The position numbers were made by a program, and so were the translations under genes. Below, one piece after another: positions 1 to 8,146 of a stretch of DNA of 8,828 nt (positions are counted from its first letter, which is position 1; each line of letters begins with the position of its first letter). The stretch is from contig JANLHA010000088.1 of assembly GCA_024653845.1 (NCBI GenBank), forward strand, positions 1-8,828, read 5' to 3'. Below the pieces are notes generated by a model that saw only the letters and a list, made by a program, of their open reading frames with translations, was not told where the DNA came from and ran no database searches. The DNA comes from Candidatus Omnitrophota bacterium (lineage in GTDB: Bacteria; Omnitrophota; Gorgyraeia; Zapsychrales; JANLHA01).

Positions 1-151
1 CGTCAGGTAATCCAGCCCGGAAAAATTGTTTGGGTTCAAAGAGGACATTGGGGAAAAGATATCTTAGAAGAAGAGTACCATATCCGGCGAGTGCAGCAAT
101 AAAAGCCACCCACCCCAAAGCTAACCATTTGATAAAGGATCGTCGTTCCAT
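1..151 (-). CDS. Rieske iron-sulfur protein of a cytochrome bc/b6f-type complex, N-terminal fragment (C-terminus outside window)
   Basis: Only the first 50 codons are visible; the gene runs off the low-coordinate edge. The translation begins MERRSFIKWLALGWVAFIAA, which has the layout of Rieske proteins: a twin-arginine motif (RRSFIKW), then a hydrophobic segment (about residues 9-33) that stays as a membrane anchor, then a short linker (LFPNVLFEPKQFF). Rieske proteins carry a [2Fe-2S] cluster and pass electrons from quinol to a c-type cytochrome; folded, cofactor-loaded precursors are exported by the Tat system. The cluster-binding Cys/His boxes would lie outside the window, so the call rests on the N-terminus and on the upstream HEAT-repeat gene. 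The ATG at 151 is the only sensible start, since an in-frame TAA lies four codons upstream. No Shine-Dalgarno sequence lies at normal distance. Another Tat-exported, membrane-anchored redox protein cannot be fully excluded. Confidence 0.72.
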   Translation of the reverse strand, partial: MERRSFIKWLALGWVAFIAALAGYGTLLLRYLFPNVLFEPKQFFRAGLPD

Positions 152-167
152 AAAATTATTTTAATAC

Positions 168-277
168 GCAGGCGGTGGGAAAACTCCTTCGTTCACATGA
201 ACACCGTCTTCACTAGAATTGAAAACCTTATTGAAGACGGCGTCCAGAGTTCACTCAGGAATTCTCCCACCGCCTGC
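168..277. repeat. 110-base imperfect inverted repeat between the HEAT-repeat gene and the Rieske gene
   Basis: A perfect 13-base outer arm (GCAGGCGGTGGGA, 168-180) pairs with 265-277, and a perfect 9-base inner arm (CCGTCTTCA, 204-212) pairs with 232-240. Between them, 181-203 and 241-264 pair partly (for example CTCC/GGAG-type pairs near 184-188 and 257-261), and some mismatches become G-U wobbles in the minus-strand RNA. The loop is 213-231. The structure fills nearly all of the 125-base spacer and touches the last base of the upstream stop codon. It could be an RNA element setting relative expression of the two flanking genes, a bidirectional terminator of poor form (no clean U-tract directly after the stem), or a small palindromic mobile element. 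A search for further copies would decide between these. Confidence 0.75.
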
Positions 278-1140
278 TATTTCAAAACCTCTAGAGCCTT
301 AGCCCGAATCTTCATATTTTGATCTGTTCGACTCAACTTCTTTATAGCTTGTTCAATCTGTGGATCTTTGAACTTGACCGTCTGCTCAATGACAACCAGC
401 ATCAATTGCGTTTGTTCTTGAGCATCAACTTCTGGAAATTGCTGAAGATACGTCCTGTCGAGCAATTTTAATAAAACTTCTTTCCCTGCCAAATCATTCA
501 TCTGCGCTAACGAAATCGCAGAGCCCCATTGTACATTGGGTTCAGAATCGGATAAAGCTTTTTTTAGAATTTCTTTCGATTCTTCTTCTCCAATATCGCC
601 TAAAGCCACGACGACAACAGAGCGAATTCTTGCGGTCGGATGATTGGCAAAAGGATGTAAAATCGGGGCCGCTCGAGGGTCACGAAGAAGACCTAATCCA
701 TAAATGACAGCATAAAGATTTGGCTCTTTTTCTTCATGAATATTTTTTGTTAAAGGCTCAAAGGCTTGCAGATTTCCTGTTTGACCTAAAGCAATGGCCA
801 AATATTGTCGGACACGCGGATCGGGATCATGGTAAGACTGCTCAAAAGCATCGCGTAATTCCGTAAAAAATTTTTCATCCGAAGGAACTCGTTCAGAATT
901 ATTTAAAATCTTGGATAATTCAAATGCCGATTGCCAACGCTTGGTGATCCCTCCTATTTTGACGTCATCTAAAAGATCATAGATCGTCCTTTTATCATGC
1001 GTAAGGAGTTTGACAGACGCAAAAAGGAGTATACAAAAAACCGCGATCAAAAAAGGAATGATAAAAAAGGAATGGATGATGATGCCAAAAAAGGATTTTT
1101 CTTGCTCGGGTGGGGTTGGCGTGGGAGAAGAAGATTCCAT
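277..1140 (-). CDS. membrane-anchored HEAT-repeat protein (287 aa)
   Basis: The protein has a short Pro/Ser-rich, Glu-containing N-terminus (residues 1-15), one long hydrophobic segment (about 17-46) that should anchor it in the inner membrane, and a soluble helical domain. The latter contains about four HEAT-type helical pairs (about 105-135, 140-165, 168-195 and 200-228), with typical cores such as VRQYLAIALGQTG and IRSVVVVALGDIG. HEAT repeats form scaffolds for protein-protein contact; no catalytic motif is visible. The ATG at 1140 is preferred: it lies 4 bases after the atpC stop, and the only longer option begins with TTG inside atpC. No clear Shine-Dalgarno is seen, so translation is probably coupled to atpC. 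Its position between atpC and Rieske suggests a role in assembly or organisation of respiratory complexes, which is an inference. Its biochemical function is unknown. Confidence 0.85.
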   Translation of the reverse strand: MESSSPTPTPPEQEKSFFGIIIHSFFIIPFLIAVFCILLFASVKLLTHDKRTIYDLLDDVKIGGITKRWQSAFELSKILNNSERVPSDEKFFTELRDAFEQSYHDPDPRVRQYLAIALGQTGNLQAFEPLTKNIHEEKEPNLYAVIYGLGLLRDPRAAPILHPFANHPTARIRSVVVVALGDIGEEESKEILKKALSDSEPNVQWGSAISLAQMNDLAGKEVLLKLLDRTYLQQFPEVDAQEQTQLMLVVIEQTVKFKDPQIEQAIKKLSRTDQNMKIRAKALEVLK

Positions 1141-1144
1141 CGTG

Positions 1145-2862
<1,718 letters not shown>

Positions 2863-2870
2863 TTAAAAAA

Positions 2871-3731
2871 TTATCCTTTAAGCGCTTCAGCGCCTCCAAT
2901 GATTTCAATCAACTCCGTCGTAATAGCCGCTTGCCGTGCTCGGTTGCGCAAGAGCATATAACGCTCCATCAAATCTTCCGCATTCTTAGATGCCGATTCC
3001 ATCGCCATCATGCGTGCGCCATGTTCTCCGGCAGCATTTTCTAAAAATGTGAAATAAATACGAAAATATAAATATTTGGGAACAAGAAATTGCAAAAGTT
3101 CATCTTGTGCGGGTTCAAAAATGCACGTTGCGGGAATCGAAGTCCCATCTTTAAGAAACGATTTAGGTTCAATCGGTAAAACTTTCTCAAAAATAGCTGT
3201 CTGTGACAACGGACTATGATAGGTATTGTAAGCAACATAGACTTCATCATAAACTCCGTTAATAAAATCGTCGGAAATTTCTTTTCCAATATCGCTCGCG
3301 GTTTGGAAATCAGGATTGGCCGTTGAGCCTTCATAATAGCGCTTAACATGAGTGATTTTTTTAAAGAACATGTACCCCCGTTTACCAGCAAAGCTCATGT
3401 CAACCTGAAGATGGGGATTGCTTCGGATCCAGGTGGCGACTTGTTTGATCAATTGGTTATTGAAAGATCCGCAGAGCCCCTTGTCTGATGTGAAAACTAA
3501 AATAAGAATCTTTTTCACGCTTTCTTTCTTCAACATCAGTGGATGCTGATTATGGACTCTCGAAATGCGATGGATCAAATCCGTTAACAGCTCAGAGTAA
3601 GACTTGGCTTTTCGCTGATTTTCTTGTGCACGATAGAGCTTGCTCATCGCCACAAGTTTCATCGTACGCGTCATCTTGTACGTATTTTTTAAACTGCTTA
3701 ACTTTTTGTCATATTCTTTAATTGTAGGCAT
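2871..3731 (-). CDS. atpG: ATP synthase gamma subunit (286 aa), rotor shaft
   Basis: Gamma is the central rotating shaft that couples c-ring rotation to the catalytic sites. The N-terminal helix (KKLSSLKNTYKMTRTMKLVA, residues 9-28) and the C-terminal helix (NRARQAAITTELIEIIGGAE, 263-282) are the two coiled-coil halves and match the family well. TSDKGLCGSFN (81-91) and ARMMAMESASKNA (239-251) are further conserved blocks. Length is typical (about 285-295). The ATG at 3731 is supported by the conserved N-terminus, although no convincing Shine-Dalgarno precedes it. The 58-base spacer from atpA is GC-rich and structured, which may limit or couple initiation. Confidence 0.98.
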   Translation of the reverse strand: MPTIKEYDKKLSSLKNTYKMTRTMKLVAMSKLYRAQENQRKAKSYSELLTDLIHRISRVHNQHPLMLKKESVKKILILVFTSDKGLCGSFNNQLIKQVATWIRSNPHLQVDMSFAGKRGYMFFKKITHVKRYYEGSTANPDFQTASDIGKEISDDFINGVYDEVYVAYNTYHSPLSQTAIFEKVLPIEPKSFLKDGTSIPATCIFEPAQDELLQFLVPKYLYFRIYFTFLENAAGEHGARMMAMESASKNAEDLMERYMLLRNRARQAAITTELIEIIGGAEALKG

Positions 3732-3746
3732 ATGAATTTACGACTT

Positions 3747-3778
3747 TAGGCCCTAGGCCCCCTGCTGCGGGTCGCCCG
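3747..3778. repeat. GC-rich tandem repeat and mini-hairpins in the atpA-atpG spacer
   Basis: Within the 58-base spacer, TAGGCCC occurs twice in tandem (3747-3753 and 3754-3760); the GGCC cores can pair with each other around a CTA loop. A second short hairpin, CGGG-TCG-CCCG, lies at 3768-3778. The block is much richer in G+C than the AT-rich bases on either side. It may act as an RNA structure affecting mRNA stability or atpG translation; no terminator U-tract follows in the minus direction. Confidence 0.45.
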
Positions 3779-3789
3779 TTAATACAAAA

Positions 3790-5304
3790 TTAAACTCGAT
3801 AACTCGCCTTAAACTCTTTCAAAATGCGATCCAGCCCTTTTTTAACATCATCTGTCAAAGCTTTCCTTTCCTGCAACACTTTGACAAAATCACCGTAATT
3901 GGCATCCAACGCATCATGAAGTTTGGCTTCAAAATCCGTCACCTTCCCGGCGGGGACATCATCCAAGTACCCATTGACCGCTGCATAAATGATGACGATT
4001 TGTTTCGTTACCGACAACGGTTGATGAACATCTTGTTTAATCACTTCCATCAAACGTTGACCACGCTCAAGTTGTTTTCGAGAAGCAGCATCCAAGTCCG
4101 ATGCAAATTGTGAAAACGCCGCCAACTCCCGATATTGAGCCAAATCCAAACGCAGTGTTCCTGCGGTCTGCTTCATCGCTTTGATTTGGGCATCGCCTCC
4201 AACACGAGAAACTGAAATTCCAGGATTGATGGCTGGTCGCTGACCTGCGTAAAAAAGATCAGATTCTAAGAAGATTTGTCCATCGGTGATTGAAATGACA
4301 TTCGTCGGAATATAAGCCGTGACGTCCCCCGCTTGAGTTTCAACAATGGGAAGCGCCGTCAAACTTCCCGCACCTTTCGCATCGCTCATCTTTGCGGCAC
4401 GCTCCAATAATCGGCTATGAAGATAGAAAATGTCACCGGGAAACGCCTCGCGCCCTGGTGGACGACGTAACAAAAGAGATAGCTGGCGGTAAGCTTGTGC
4501 TTGTTTGGTCAAATCATCATAAATGATTAAAGCATGTTTTCCATTGTCGCGATAATATTCCGCCATGGCCGTTCCTGAATAGGCCGCCAAAAATTGCATC
4601 GGCGCAGGGTCAGAAGCCGTCGCACAAACAATCGTCGTATATTCCATAGCGCCATAACGCTTGAGTGTTTCGTAAACTTCGACGACAGTTGATTGTTTTT
4701 GGCCGATCGCCACATAAAAACAATACACACCCTGTCCACGCTGATTAATAATCGTATCAATGGCCAAACTTGTTTTTCCCGTTTTACGATCTCCAATGAT
4801 CAACTCCCGTTGTCCACGACCAATCGGGGTCAAAGCATCAATAACTTTAATTCCGGTTTGAAGCGGCTCATGAACATTTTTTCGGTCAATGATTCCAGGG
4901 GCTTTGACTTCGATTTGACGAAACTCCTTGGCATGAATGGCAGCATTCCCGTCAATGGCAACTCCTAACGCATCGACAATCCGACCTACCAGAGCTTCGC
5001 CGACAGGAACGGAAACAATTTTTCGAGTTCTCTTGACCGTGTCACCTTCCTTAATATGAGTGTCTTCTCCAAAAATTGCCACCCCAACATTATCTTCCTC
5101 AAGGTTAAGCGCAATACCCTTGGTTCCATCCGGAAATTCGACCAGCTCTCCGGCCATCACCTGATGAAGTCCATAAACACGGGCGATTCCGTCCCCTACT
5201 CGGAGAACCTGCCCTACCTCGGAGATGTCCGCTTGAACTTCAAGCTCAGACAATTGTTCTTTGAGAATTCGAGAAATTTCTTCGGATCGTAAATCTTGTG
5301 GCAT
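3790..5304 (-). CDS. atpA: ATP synthase alpha subunit (504 aa)
   Basis: Alpha alternates with beta in the F1 hexamer and holds the non-catalytic nucleotide sites. Visible features: conserved N-terminal region with [10 protein letters not shown] (9-18) for contact with delta; beta-barrel segment [14 protein letters not shown] (33-46); P-loop GDRKTGKT (171-178); Walker B-like LIIYDD (259-264); GREAFPGD (284-291); and the ISVSRVGG segment whose arginine 367 is the arginine finger reaching into the beta site. Length is standard (about 500-515). The ATG at 5304 has a GAGG Shine-Dalgarno 8 bases upstream. It is preceded by a 108-base spacer with two hairpins, the longest gap inside the atp operon, and followed by a 58-base spacer before atpG. 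Confidence 0.99.
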   Translation of the reverse strand: MPQDLRSEEISRILKEQLSELEVQADISEVGQVLRVGDGIARVYGLHQVMAGELVEFPDGTKGIALNLEEDNVGVAIFGEDTHIKEGDTVKRTRKIVSVPVGEALVGRIVDALGVAIDGNAAIHAKEFRQIEVKAPGIIDRKNVHEPLQTGIKVIDALTPIGRGQRELIIGDRKTGKTSLAIDTIINQRGQGVYCFYVAIGQKQSTVVEVYETLKRYGAMEYTTIVCATASDPAPMQFLAAYSGTAMAEYYRDNGKHALIIYDDLTKQAQAYRQLSLLLRRPPGREAFPGDIFYLHSRLLERAAKMSDAKGAGSLTALPIVETQAGDVTAYIPTNVISITDGQIFLESDLFYAGQRPAINPGISVSRVGGDAQIKAMKQTAGTLRLDLAQYRELAAFSQFASDLDAASRKQLERGQRLMEVIKQDVHQPLSVTKQIVIIYAAVNGYLDDVPAGKVTDFEAKLHDALDANYGDFVKVLQERKALTDDVKKGLDRILKEFKASYRV

Positions 5305-5321
5305 AATTGTTACCTCAATGA

Positions 5322-5363
5322 GCGCCTGACTTACGGAGTCGTAGACGACGTCAAGTCAGCCGC
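5322..5363 (-). promoter_or_regulatory. hairpin in the atpA leader (proximal)
   Basis: Bases 5322-5332 pair with 5353-5363 (10 of 11 positions), including a perfect CTGACTT/AAGTCAG core (5326-5332 with 5353-5359). A second small stem GTCG/CGAC (5338-5341 with 5346-5349) forms inside. The hairpin ends about 17 bases before the atpA start codon and leaves its GAGG Shine-Dalgarno free. There is no U-tract after it, so it is not a standard terminator; an RNA stability or processing role is an inference. Confidence 0.5.
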
Positions 5364-5380
5364 GCGAATTGATCCTCGGA

Positions 5381-5398
5381 GGCTGCGACCTAGCAGCC
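5381..5398 (-). promoter_or_regulatory. hairpin in the atpH-atpA spacer (distal)
   Basis: GGCTGC (5381-5386) pairs perfectly with GCAGCC (5393-5398) around a 6-base loop. In the transcript it comes just after the atpH stop and just before the larger hairpin at 5322-5363. No U-run follows. Together the two hairpins separate the Fo/stalk part of the operon from the F1 part. Function is not known. Confidence 0.4.
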
Positions 5399-5412
5399 GA
5401 ACGGGGATTACA

Positions 5413-5958
5413 TTACATGGATTTTTCCATCACCAAATTCTTAAAACGCTCTAACTGCCCTTGCAGTGATAAATCGTAGATCGTGTCGGTTAACTTGATT
5501 TTAAATCCTCCCAGAAGACTTTGATCAACCTGGGATTGCAATTGAATGTCTTTTCGAAATTTAGCACCCAACATTTCCTTGATCTTCTCGATCTCCATTT
5601 CGGAAAGCGTGGTCGCTGAAATCAATTCCACTTCTAAAATTTCCTTATACTCCAAATACAGTTTCCGAAAATGTTCACAAATTTCTTCCCAAAGAGGCAA
5701 ACGATTCTTTTGATTGAGAAGATTCAAAAATCGATGAGTCAACGGATGGATTTTTTTCGCAAAAATGGAATCCATGATTTCTTCTTTCCTTATCATCACG
5801 ATTTCAGGTTCAAGAAAAAGATCCCGCAAAAGATCAACGCTTCGATAAGACGATAAAAGATTTTGTAAATCTTGATAAACCTCATCAAGACATTTCTTTT
5901 CTTGGGCCGAATCAAACAAAGCTTTAGCGTATCTTCGACTTGCGGGATGAGAAAGCAT
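5413..5958 (-). CDS. atpH: ATP synthase delta subunit (181 aa), peripheral stalk (OSCP)
   Basis: Delta links the top of the F1 alpha/beta hexamer to the b subunits of the peripheral stalk. The N-terminal helical domain opens with the conserved ASRRYAKALFDSA (6-18), and the family C-terminal signature is present as SLLGGFKIKLTDTIYDLSLQ (147-166), with the Gly-Gly pair at 150-151. Length is typical (about 175-185). The ATG at 5958 lies 2 bases after the atpF stop and has no obvious Shine-Dalgarno, so translation is probably coupled to atpF. A spacer with two hairpins follows. Confidence 0.97.
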   Translation of the reverse strand: MLSHPASRRYAKALFDSAQEKKCLDEVYQDLQNLLSSYRSVDLLRDLFLEPEIVMIRKEEIMDSIFAKKIHPLTHRFLNLLNQKNRLPLWEEICEHFRKLYLEYKEILEVELISATTLSEMEIEKIKEMLGAKFRKDIQLQSQVDQSLLGGFKIKLTDTIYDLSLQGQLERFKNLVMEKSM

Positions 5959-5960
5959 AG

Positions 5961-6491
5961 TTAAATTTTACGAACAAGATCATCGACTAACTTTTGATGG
6001 TCTTTTTCGTCCAAGTTTTTTTCAATCAATTTTCCGGCCAATTGAATAGCCAAATCAACGCTTTCTTTGCGCAAATCTTCTCGAGCTCGCTGAACCGTGG
6101 CTTGAATTTCTCGTTGAGCATTCTCGATCATGATTTGAGTTTCTTCTTTGGTTTTTTCTTCAATCACGCGAGCTGCATTTTGAGCTCCTTTACGAGCTTC
6201 GGCAACGATCTCTTTGGCTTGCGCATACGATTCGTCAAGAATCTGTTGACGCTTCTGATTCAACTGTTCATATTCTCGCTGAATTTGTTCTGCTTTTTCA
6301 ACCGATTGACGAATCGCTTCTTCGCGTTGATCCAGCCCAGCCAAAATCGGCTTCCAGGCAAACTTGTTCAAGATGATAAGCAATCCAAAAAATACAGCCC
6401 ATGTCAAAAGGACGAGCGTATTTTCTGGACTCATGAAAGCAATCTGTTCATGAGCCTGCCCTGCCACTTCGTGAACGGTTTCATTAGTCAT
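5961..6491 (-). CDS. atpF: ATP synthase b subunit (176 aa), peripheral stalk
   Basis: The b subunit anchors the stator in the membrane and reaches up to delta. One transmembrane helix (about residues 25-43) is followed by the conserved FAWKPILAGLDQREEAI (44-60). A long, highly charged helix rich in Glu, Gln, Lys and Arg then runs to the C-terminus, as expected for the dimeric coiled coil. Only one b gene is present between atpE and atpH, so the stator is likely a b2 homodimer rather than a b/b' pair, unless a second copy lies elsewhere. A modest purine-rich GAGATGAG precedes the ATG at 6491. The stop is 2 bases before the atpH start. Confidence 0.97.
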   Translation of the reverse strand: MTNETVHEVAGQAHEQIAFMSPENTLVLLTWAVFFGLLIILNKFAWKPILAGLDQREEAIRQSVEKAEQIQREYEQLNQKRQQILDESYAQAKEIVAEARKGAQNAARVIEEKTKEETQIMIENAQREIQATVQRAREDLRKESVDLAIQLAGKLIEKNLDEKDHQKLVDDLVRKI

Positions 6492-6523
6492 GGAATCTCA
6501 TCTCATAACAATTATGGTATGTT

Positions 6524-6751
6524 TCATTTAGCAAAAATGGTATAAACGCATGCTGCAAGAGCCAAAAACGCAACCCCTTCGACAAACGCGATGGCCAAAA
6601 TCATGACTTTTTGAATATCTTTGACCGCTTCGGGTTGGCGAGCAACGCCTTGAACAGCCGCTGCTCCAATCATACCAATCCCAATTCCCGCACCAATCGT
6701 AACTAACCCGCCACCGATTGTGGCGAAGACTCCCAAATTAAATGCTTCCAT
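6524..6751 (-). CDS. atpE: ATP synthase c subunit (75 aa), proton-binding rotor ring
   Basis: The c subunit is a helical hairpin that forms the rotor ring in the membrane. The first helix has the glycine-rich GAGIGIGMIGAAA (20-32). The polar loop is ARQPEA (37-42). The second helix carries the ion-binding carboxylate Glu58 in AFVEGVAF. The Na+ ligands known from sodium-type rings are absent: the Gln position of helix 1 is Ile25, and Glu58 is followed by Gly-Val rather than Ser-Thr. This indicates proton use. Length is normal to slightly short. A strong Shine-Dalgarno (AAAGGAAG) lies just upstream of the ATG, in line with the high expression this subunit needs. Confidence 0.98.
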   Translation of the reverse strand: MEAFNLGVFATIGGGLVTIGAGIGIGMIGAAAVQGVARQPEAVKDIQKVMILAIAFVEGVAFLALAACVYTIFAK

Positions 6752-6782
6752 ATTTCTTCCTTTCCATTGTATTTATTTATGG

Positions 6783-7544
6783 TTAATGATCTGGATGATA
6801 AGTTTGCCCAATGATCATTGCCGATAATAAAGTAAAAACATACGCTTGAATAAAAGCAATGAGGACTTCAATCAAATAAATCATTAAAACCAAAGCGACG
6901 ACAGGTACCGTGATCACACCAAAAAAGAGGACACCCAGCCCAATCAGAACCGCAATGGTGATGTGCCCTCCCAACATATTGGCAAATAACCGGATCATCA
7001 AAGCAAAAGTTCTAATAAATAACCCCATGAACTCGAGGGGAACAACTAAAAAAAGGACCGGGAAAGGAACACCCGACGGGACAAGCACTCTTAGAAATGC
7101 TTTGAATCCGTTTTTATAAATCGCGCCAAAAACCATAAAAGAAAACGTAACCATCGCCAAGGCCCCTGTGACATTGACATTCGATGTGGCCGTGGCGAAC
7201 AACGGAATGAGCCCCAAGACATTGAGCGTGAGAATAAAAAAGAAAAATGTACAAAATAAGGGCGTCATGCGACGACCATCTTTTTCTCCCAACGAGGTAA
7301 TAGCGATATCATCACGAACAAAAACAACCACCGCTTCCAGTAAATTAGTGATTCCCGTTGGAACAGGAAGATTTTTTTTATAAAAAAAACAAAACAAGAT
7401 GAGGAGAAAAAAGAAGGCAAAAATAACCATGAGAGCATGCAGAGTCAATGGTGCAGGCAGTGCCACGGGCGGCAAAAATGGCAACTGCCAATAATAGGAA
7501 TTTTGCATATGATGAACAATGTGGTTTTGAAAATCAAATACCAT
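6783..7544 (-). CDS. atpB: ATP synthase a subunit (253 aa), proton channel
   Basis: Subunit a provides the two proton half-channels against the c-ring. The protein is very hydrophobic with about five to six membrane segments. The essential arginine is seen at residue 185 in ALMIRLFANMLGGH, and the C-terminal signature is IEVLIAFIQAYVFTLL (225-240), including a Glu and a Gln in the channel region. MTPLFCTFF (93-101) and LNVLGLIPL (107-115) are further family blocks. Length is within the normal range (about 230-280). The ATG at 7544 lies 15 bases after the upstream gene. The purine stretch before it (TTGGGA) is a weak Shine-Dalgarno. Confidence 0.98.
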   Translation of the reverse strand: MVFDFQNHIVHHMQNSYYWQLPFLPPVALPAPLTLHALMVIFAFFFLLILFCFFYKKNLPVPTGITNLLEAVVVFVRDDIAITSLGEKDGRRMTPLFCTFFFFILTLNVLGLIPLFATATSNVNVTGALAMVTFSFMVFGAIYKNGFKAFLRVLVPSGVPFPVLFLVVPLEFMGLFIRTFALMIRLFANMLGGHITIAVLIGLGVLFFGVITVPVVALVLMIYLIEVLIAFIQAYVFTLLSAMIIGQTYHPDH

Positions 7545-7559
7545 AGGAGTCCCAATTTT

Positions 7560-7757
7560 TCATTGCCTTCGGATCAATTTCCAAATCTCATACCCGCCAT
7601 AAGCCAATCCAATAGCCATTCCCAAAAGAATTCCCAAGTGGCCTTCCCCTCTTTTTTGATCAATAAAATAGCCAATGAGGGTAAATACAAAAAAGCCGGC
7701 GGCAACGTTTAGGCCTAAGGATAAATCCGTCAGATTTGGCAGTTGTTTTTTATTCAT
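7560..7757 (-). CDS. atpZ: AtpZ/AtpI-family small membrane protein (65 aa)
   Basis: Two transmembrane helices are joined by a short polar loop. The first is about residues 13-31 (GLNVAAGFFVFTLIGYFID), the loop is DQKRGEGH, and the second is GILLGMAIGLAYGGYEIW. This pattern and the position directly before atpB match the AtpZ family (ATPase_gene1). AtpZ and AtpI, the small proteins at the head of atp operons, have been linked to c-ring assembly and Mg2+/Ca2+ uptake. A separate AtpI is not present. The ATG at 7757 is preferred over a TTG ten codons upstream (7787): the family fold begins after it, and a plausible -10 box (7776-7781) would overlap the longer version. The stop is 15 bases before atpB. 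Confidence 0.82.
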   Translation of the reverse strand: MNKKQLPNLTDLSLGLNVAAGFFVFTLIGYFIDQKRGEGHLGILLGMAIGLAYGGYEIWKLIRRQ

Positions 7758-7775
7758 AACGTCCAAAGCGCTGAC

Positions 7776-7804
7776 ATAATATCGCAAGCCATAAAAACGC
7801 GCAA
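7776..7804 (-). promoter_or_regulatory. candidate sigma70-type promoter for the atp operon
   Basis: On the minus strand a TATTAT -10 box (7776-7781, 5 of 6 to consensus) stands 17 bases after a weak -35, TTGCGC (7799-7804, 3 of 6). Transcription would begin about 10-15 bases before the ATG at 7757. This is the largest gap between hemH/TMEM14-like and the atp genes, which is where an operon promoter would be expected. The short leader and the poor -35 make the call tentative. Confidence 0.35.
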
Positions 7805-7809
7805 GGGAA

Positions 7810-7825
7810 AAAATTGGGGAATTTT
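7810..7825. promoter_or_regulatory. AT-rich palindrome upstream of the candidate atp promoter
   Basis: AAAATT-GGGG-AATTTT (7810-7815, loop 7816-7819, 7820-7825) is a perfect 6-base inverted repeat lying 5 bases upstream of the candidate -35. It resembles a dimeric regulator operator, or an AT-rich upstream element. It is too weak in G+C to be a convincing terminator of the upstream gene, although a few T follow it on the minus strand. Confidence 0.3.
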
Positions 7826-7834
7826 AACGACTTG

Positions 7835-8146
7835 CTAACTTCTCAAATATCGGAAGATACAGAACAAAAAGAACGCCACCGTAACTAAGAGCAACATCCC
7901 GGAAGGCATGATTTTTTGTGTTTTGAGCAATCGAGCAAGAAAAACGAATGTCAAGGCACCAGAAATCAAAGATAATGCCAAAAACCCGTGTTTGACATTA
8001 ACGGTCATTAAAGCCGTTCCAAAGAAAACGAATACGCTTGAGGCAATTCCCATAATGAGAGAAGGCTTGCTCCCTGCTTTCCAACCAAAGAAGGCCCCAA
8101 CCAAAAGAAAAAGACCATAAAGCAACGGAATCAATTTTTCACACAT
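7835..8146 (-). CDS. TMEM14-family small membrane protein (103 aa)
   Basis: The protein has four predicted membrane helices (about residues 5-22, 29-48, 54-70 and 80-100). The KAGSKPSLIMG segment (23-33) and the KIMPSGML segment (78-85) match the TMEM14 (UPF0136) pattern of a Lys-Ala-Gly-Ser-x-Pro-Ser-Leu loop and a (K/R)-x-MP-x-G start of the last helix. The family is known from mitochondria, plants and some bacteria; vertebrate TMEM14C helps move protoporphyrinogen IX for haem synthesis. The start overlaps the end of hemH by 16 bases, with a good AAAGGA Shine-Dalgarno 7 bases upstream of the ATG at 8146. This tight link with ferrochelatase suggests a role tied to haem or porphyrin, which is an inference. 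Length is normal for the family. Confidence 0.72.
   Translation of the reverse strand: MCEKLIPLLYGLFLLVGAFFGWKAGSKPSLIMGIASSVFVFFGTALMTVNVKHGFLALSLISGALTFVFLARLLKTQKIMPSGMLLLVTVAFFLFCIFRYLRS

Noticed and set aside
152..167. TAAAAT near the Rieske start as a -10 promoter box
   Set aside because: It would lie only 6 bases from the start codon and no -35 is found at a suitable distance.
235..244. AGACGGCGTC here resembles AGACGACGTC at 5343-5352, both in intergenic hairpins
   Set aside because: Nine of ten bases match, but the motif is short and partly self-complementary; chance is likely and no wider similarity between the two spacers was found.
5994..6545. 183-codon open frame on the plus strand, antisense to atpF
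   Set aside because: It lies across atpF, whose protein matches the family along its full length; the antisense translation is a low-complexity Phe/Leu/Ser/Asn mix, as expected from the reverse of a Glu/Lys/Gln-rich coiled coil.
6524..6751. Possible sodium-dependent ATP synthase
   Set aside because: The c subunit lacks the Gln in helix 1 and the Ser-Thr pair after the key glutamate, so a proton-type ring is more likely.
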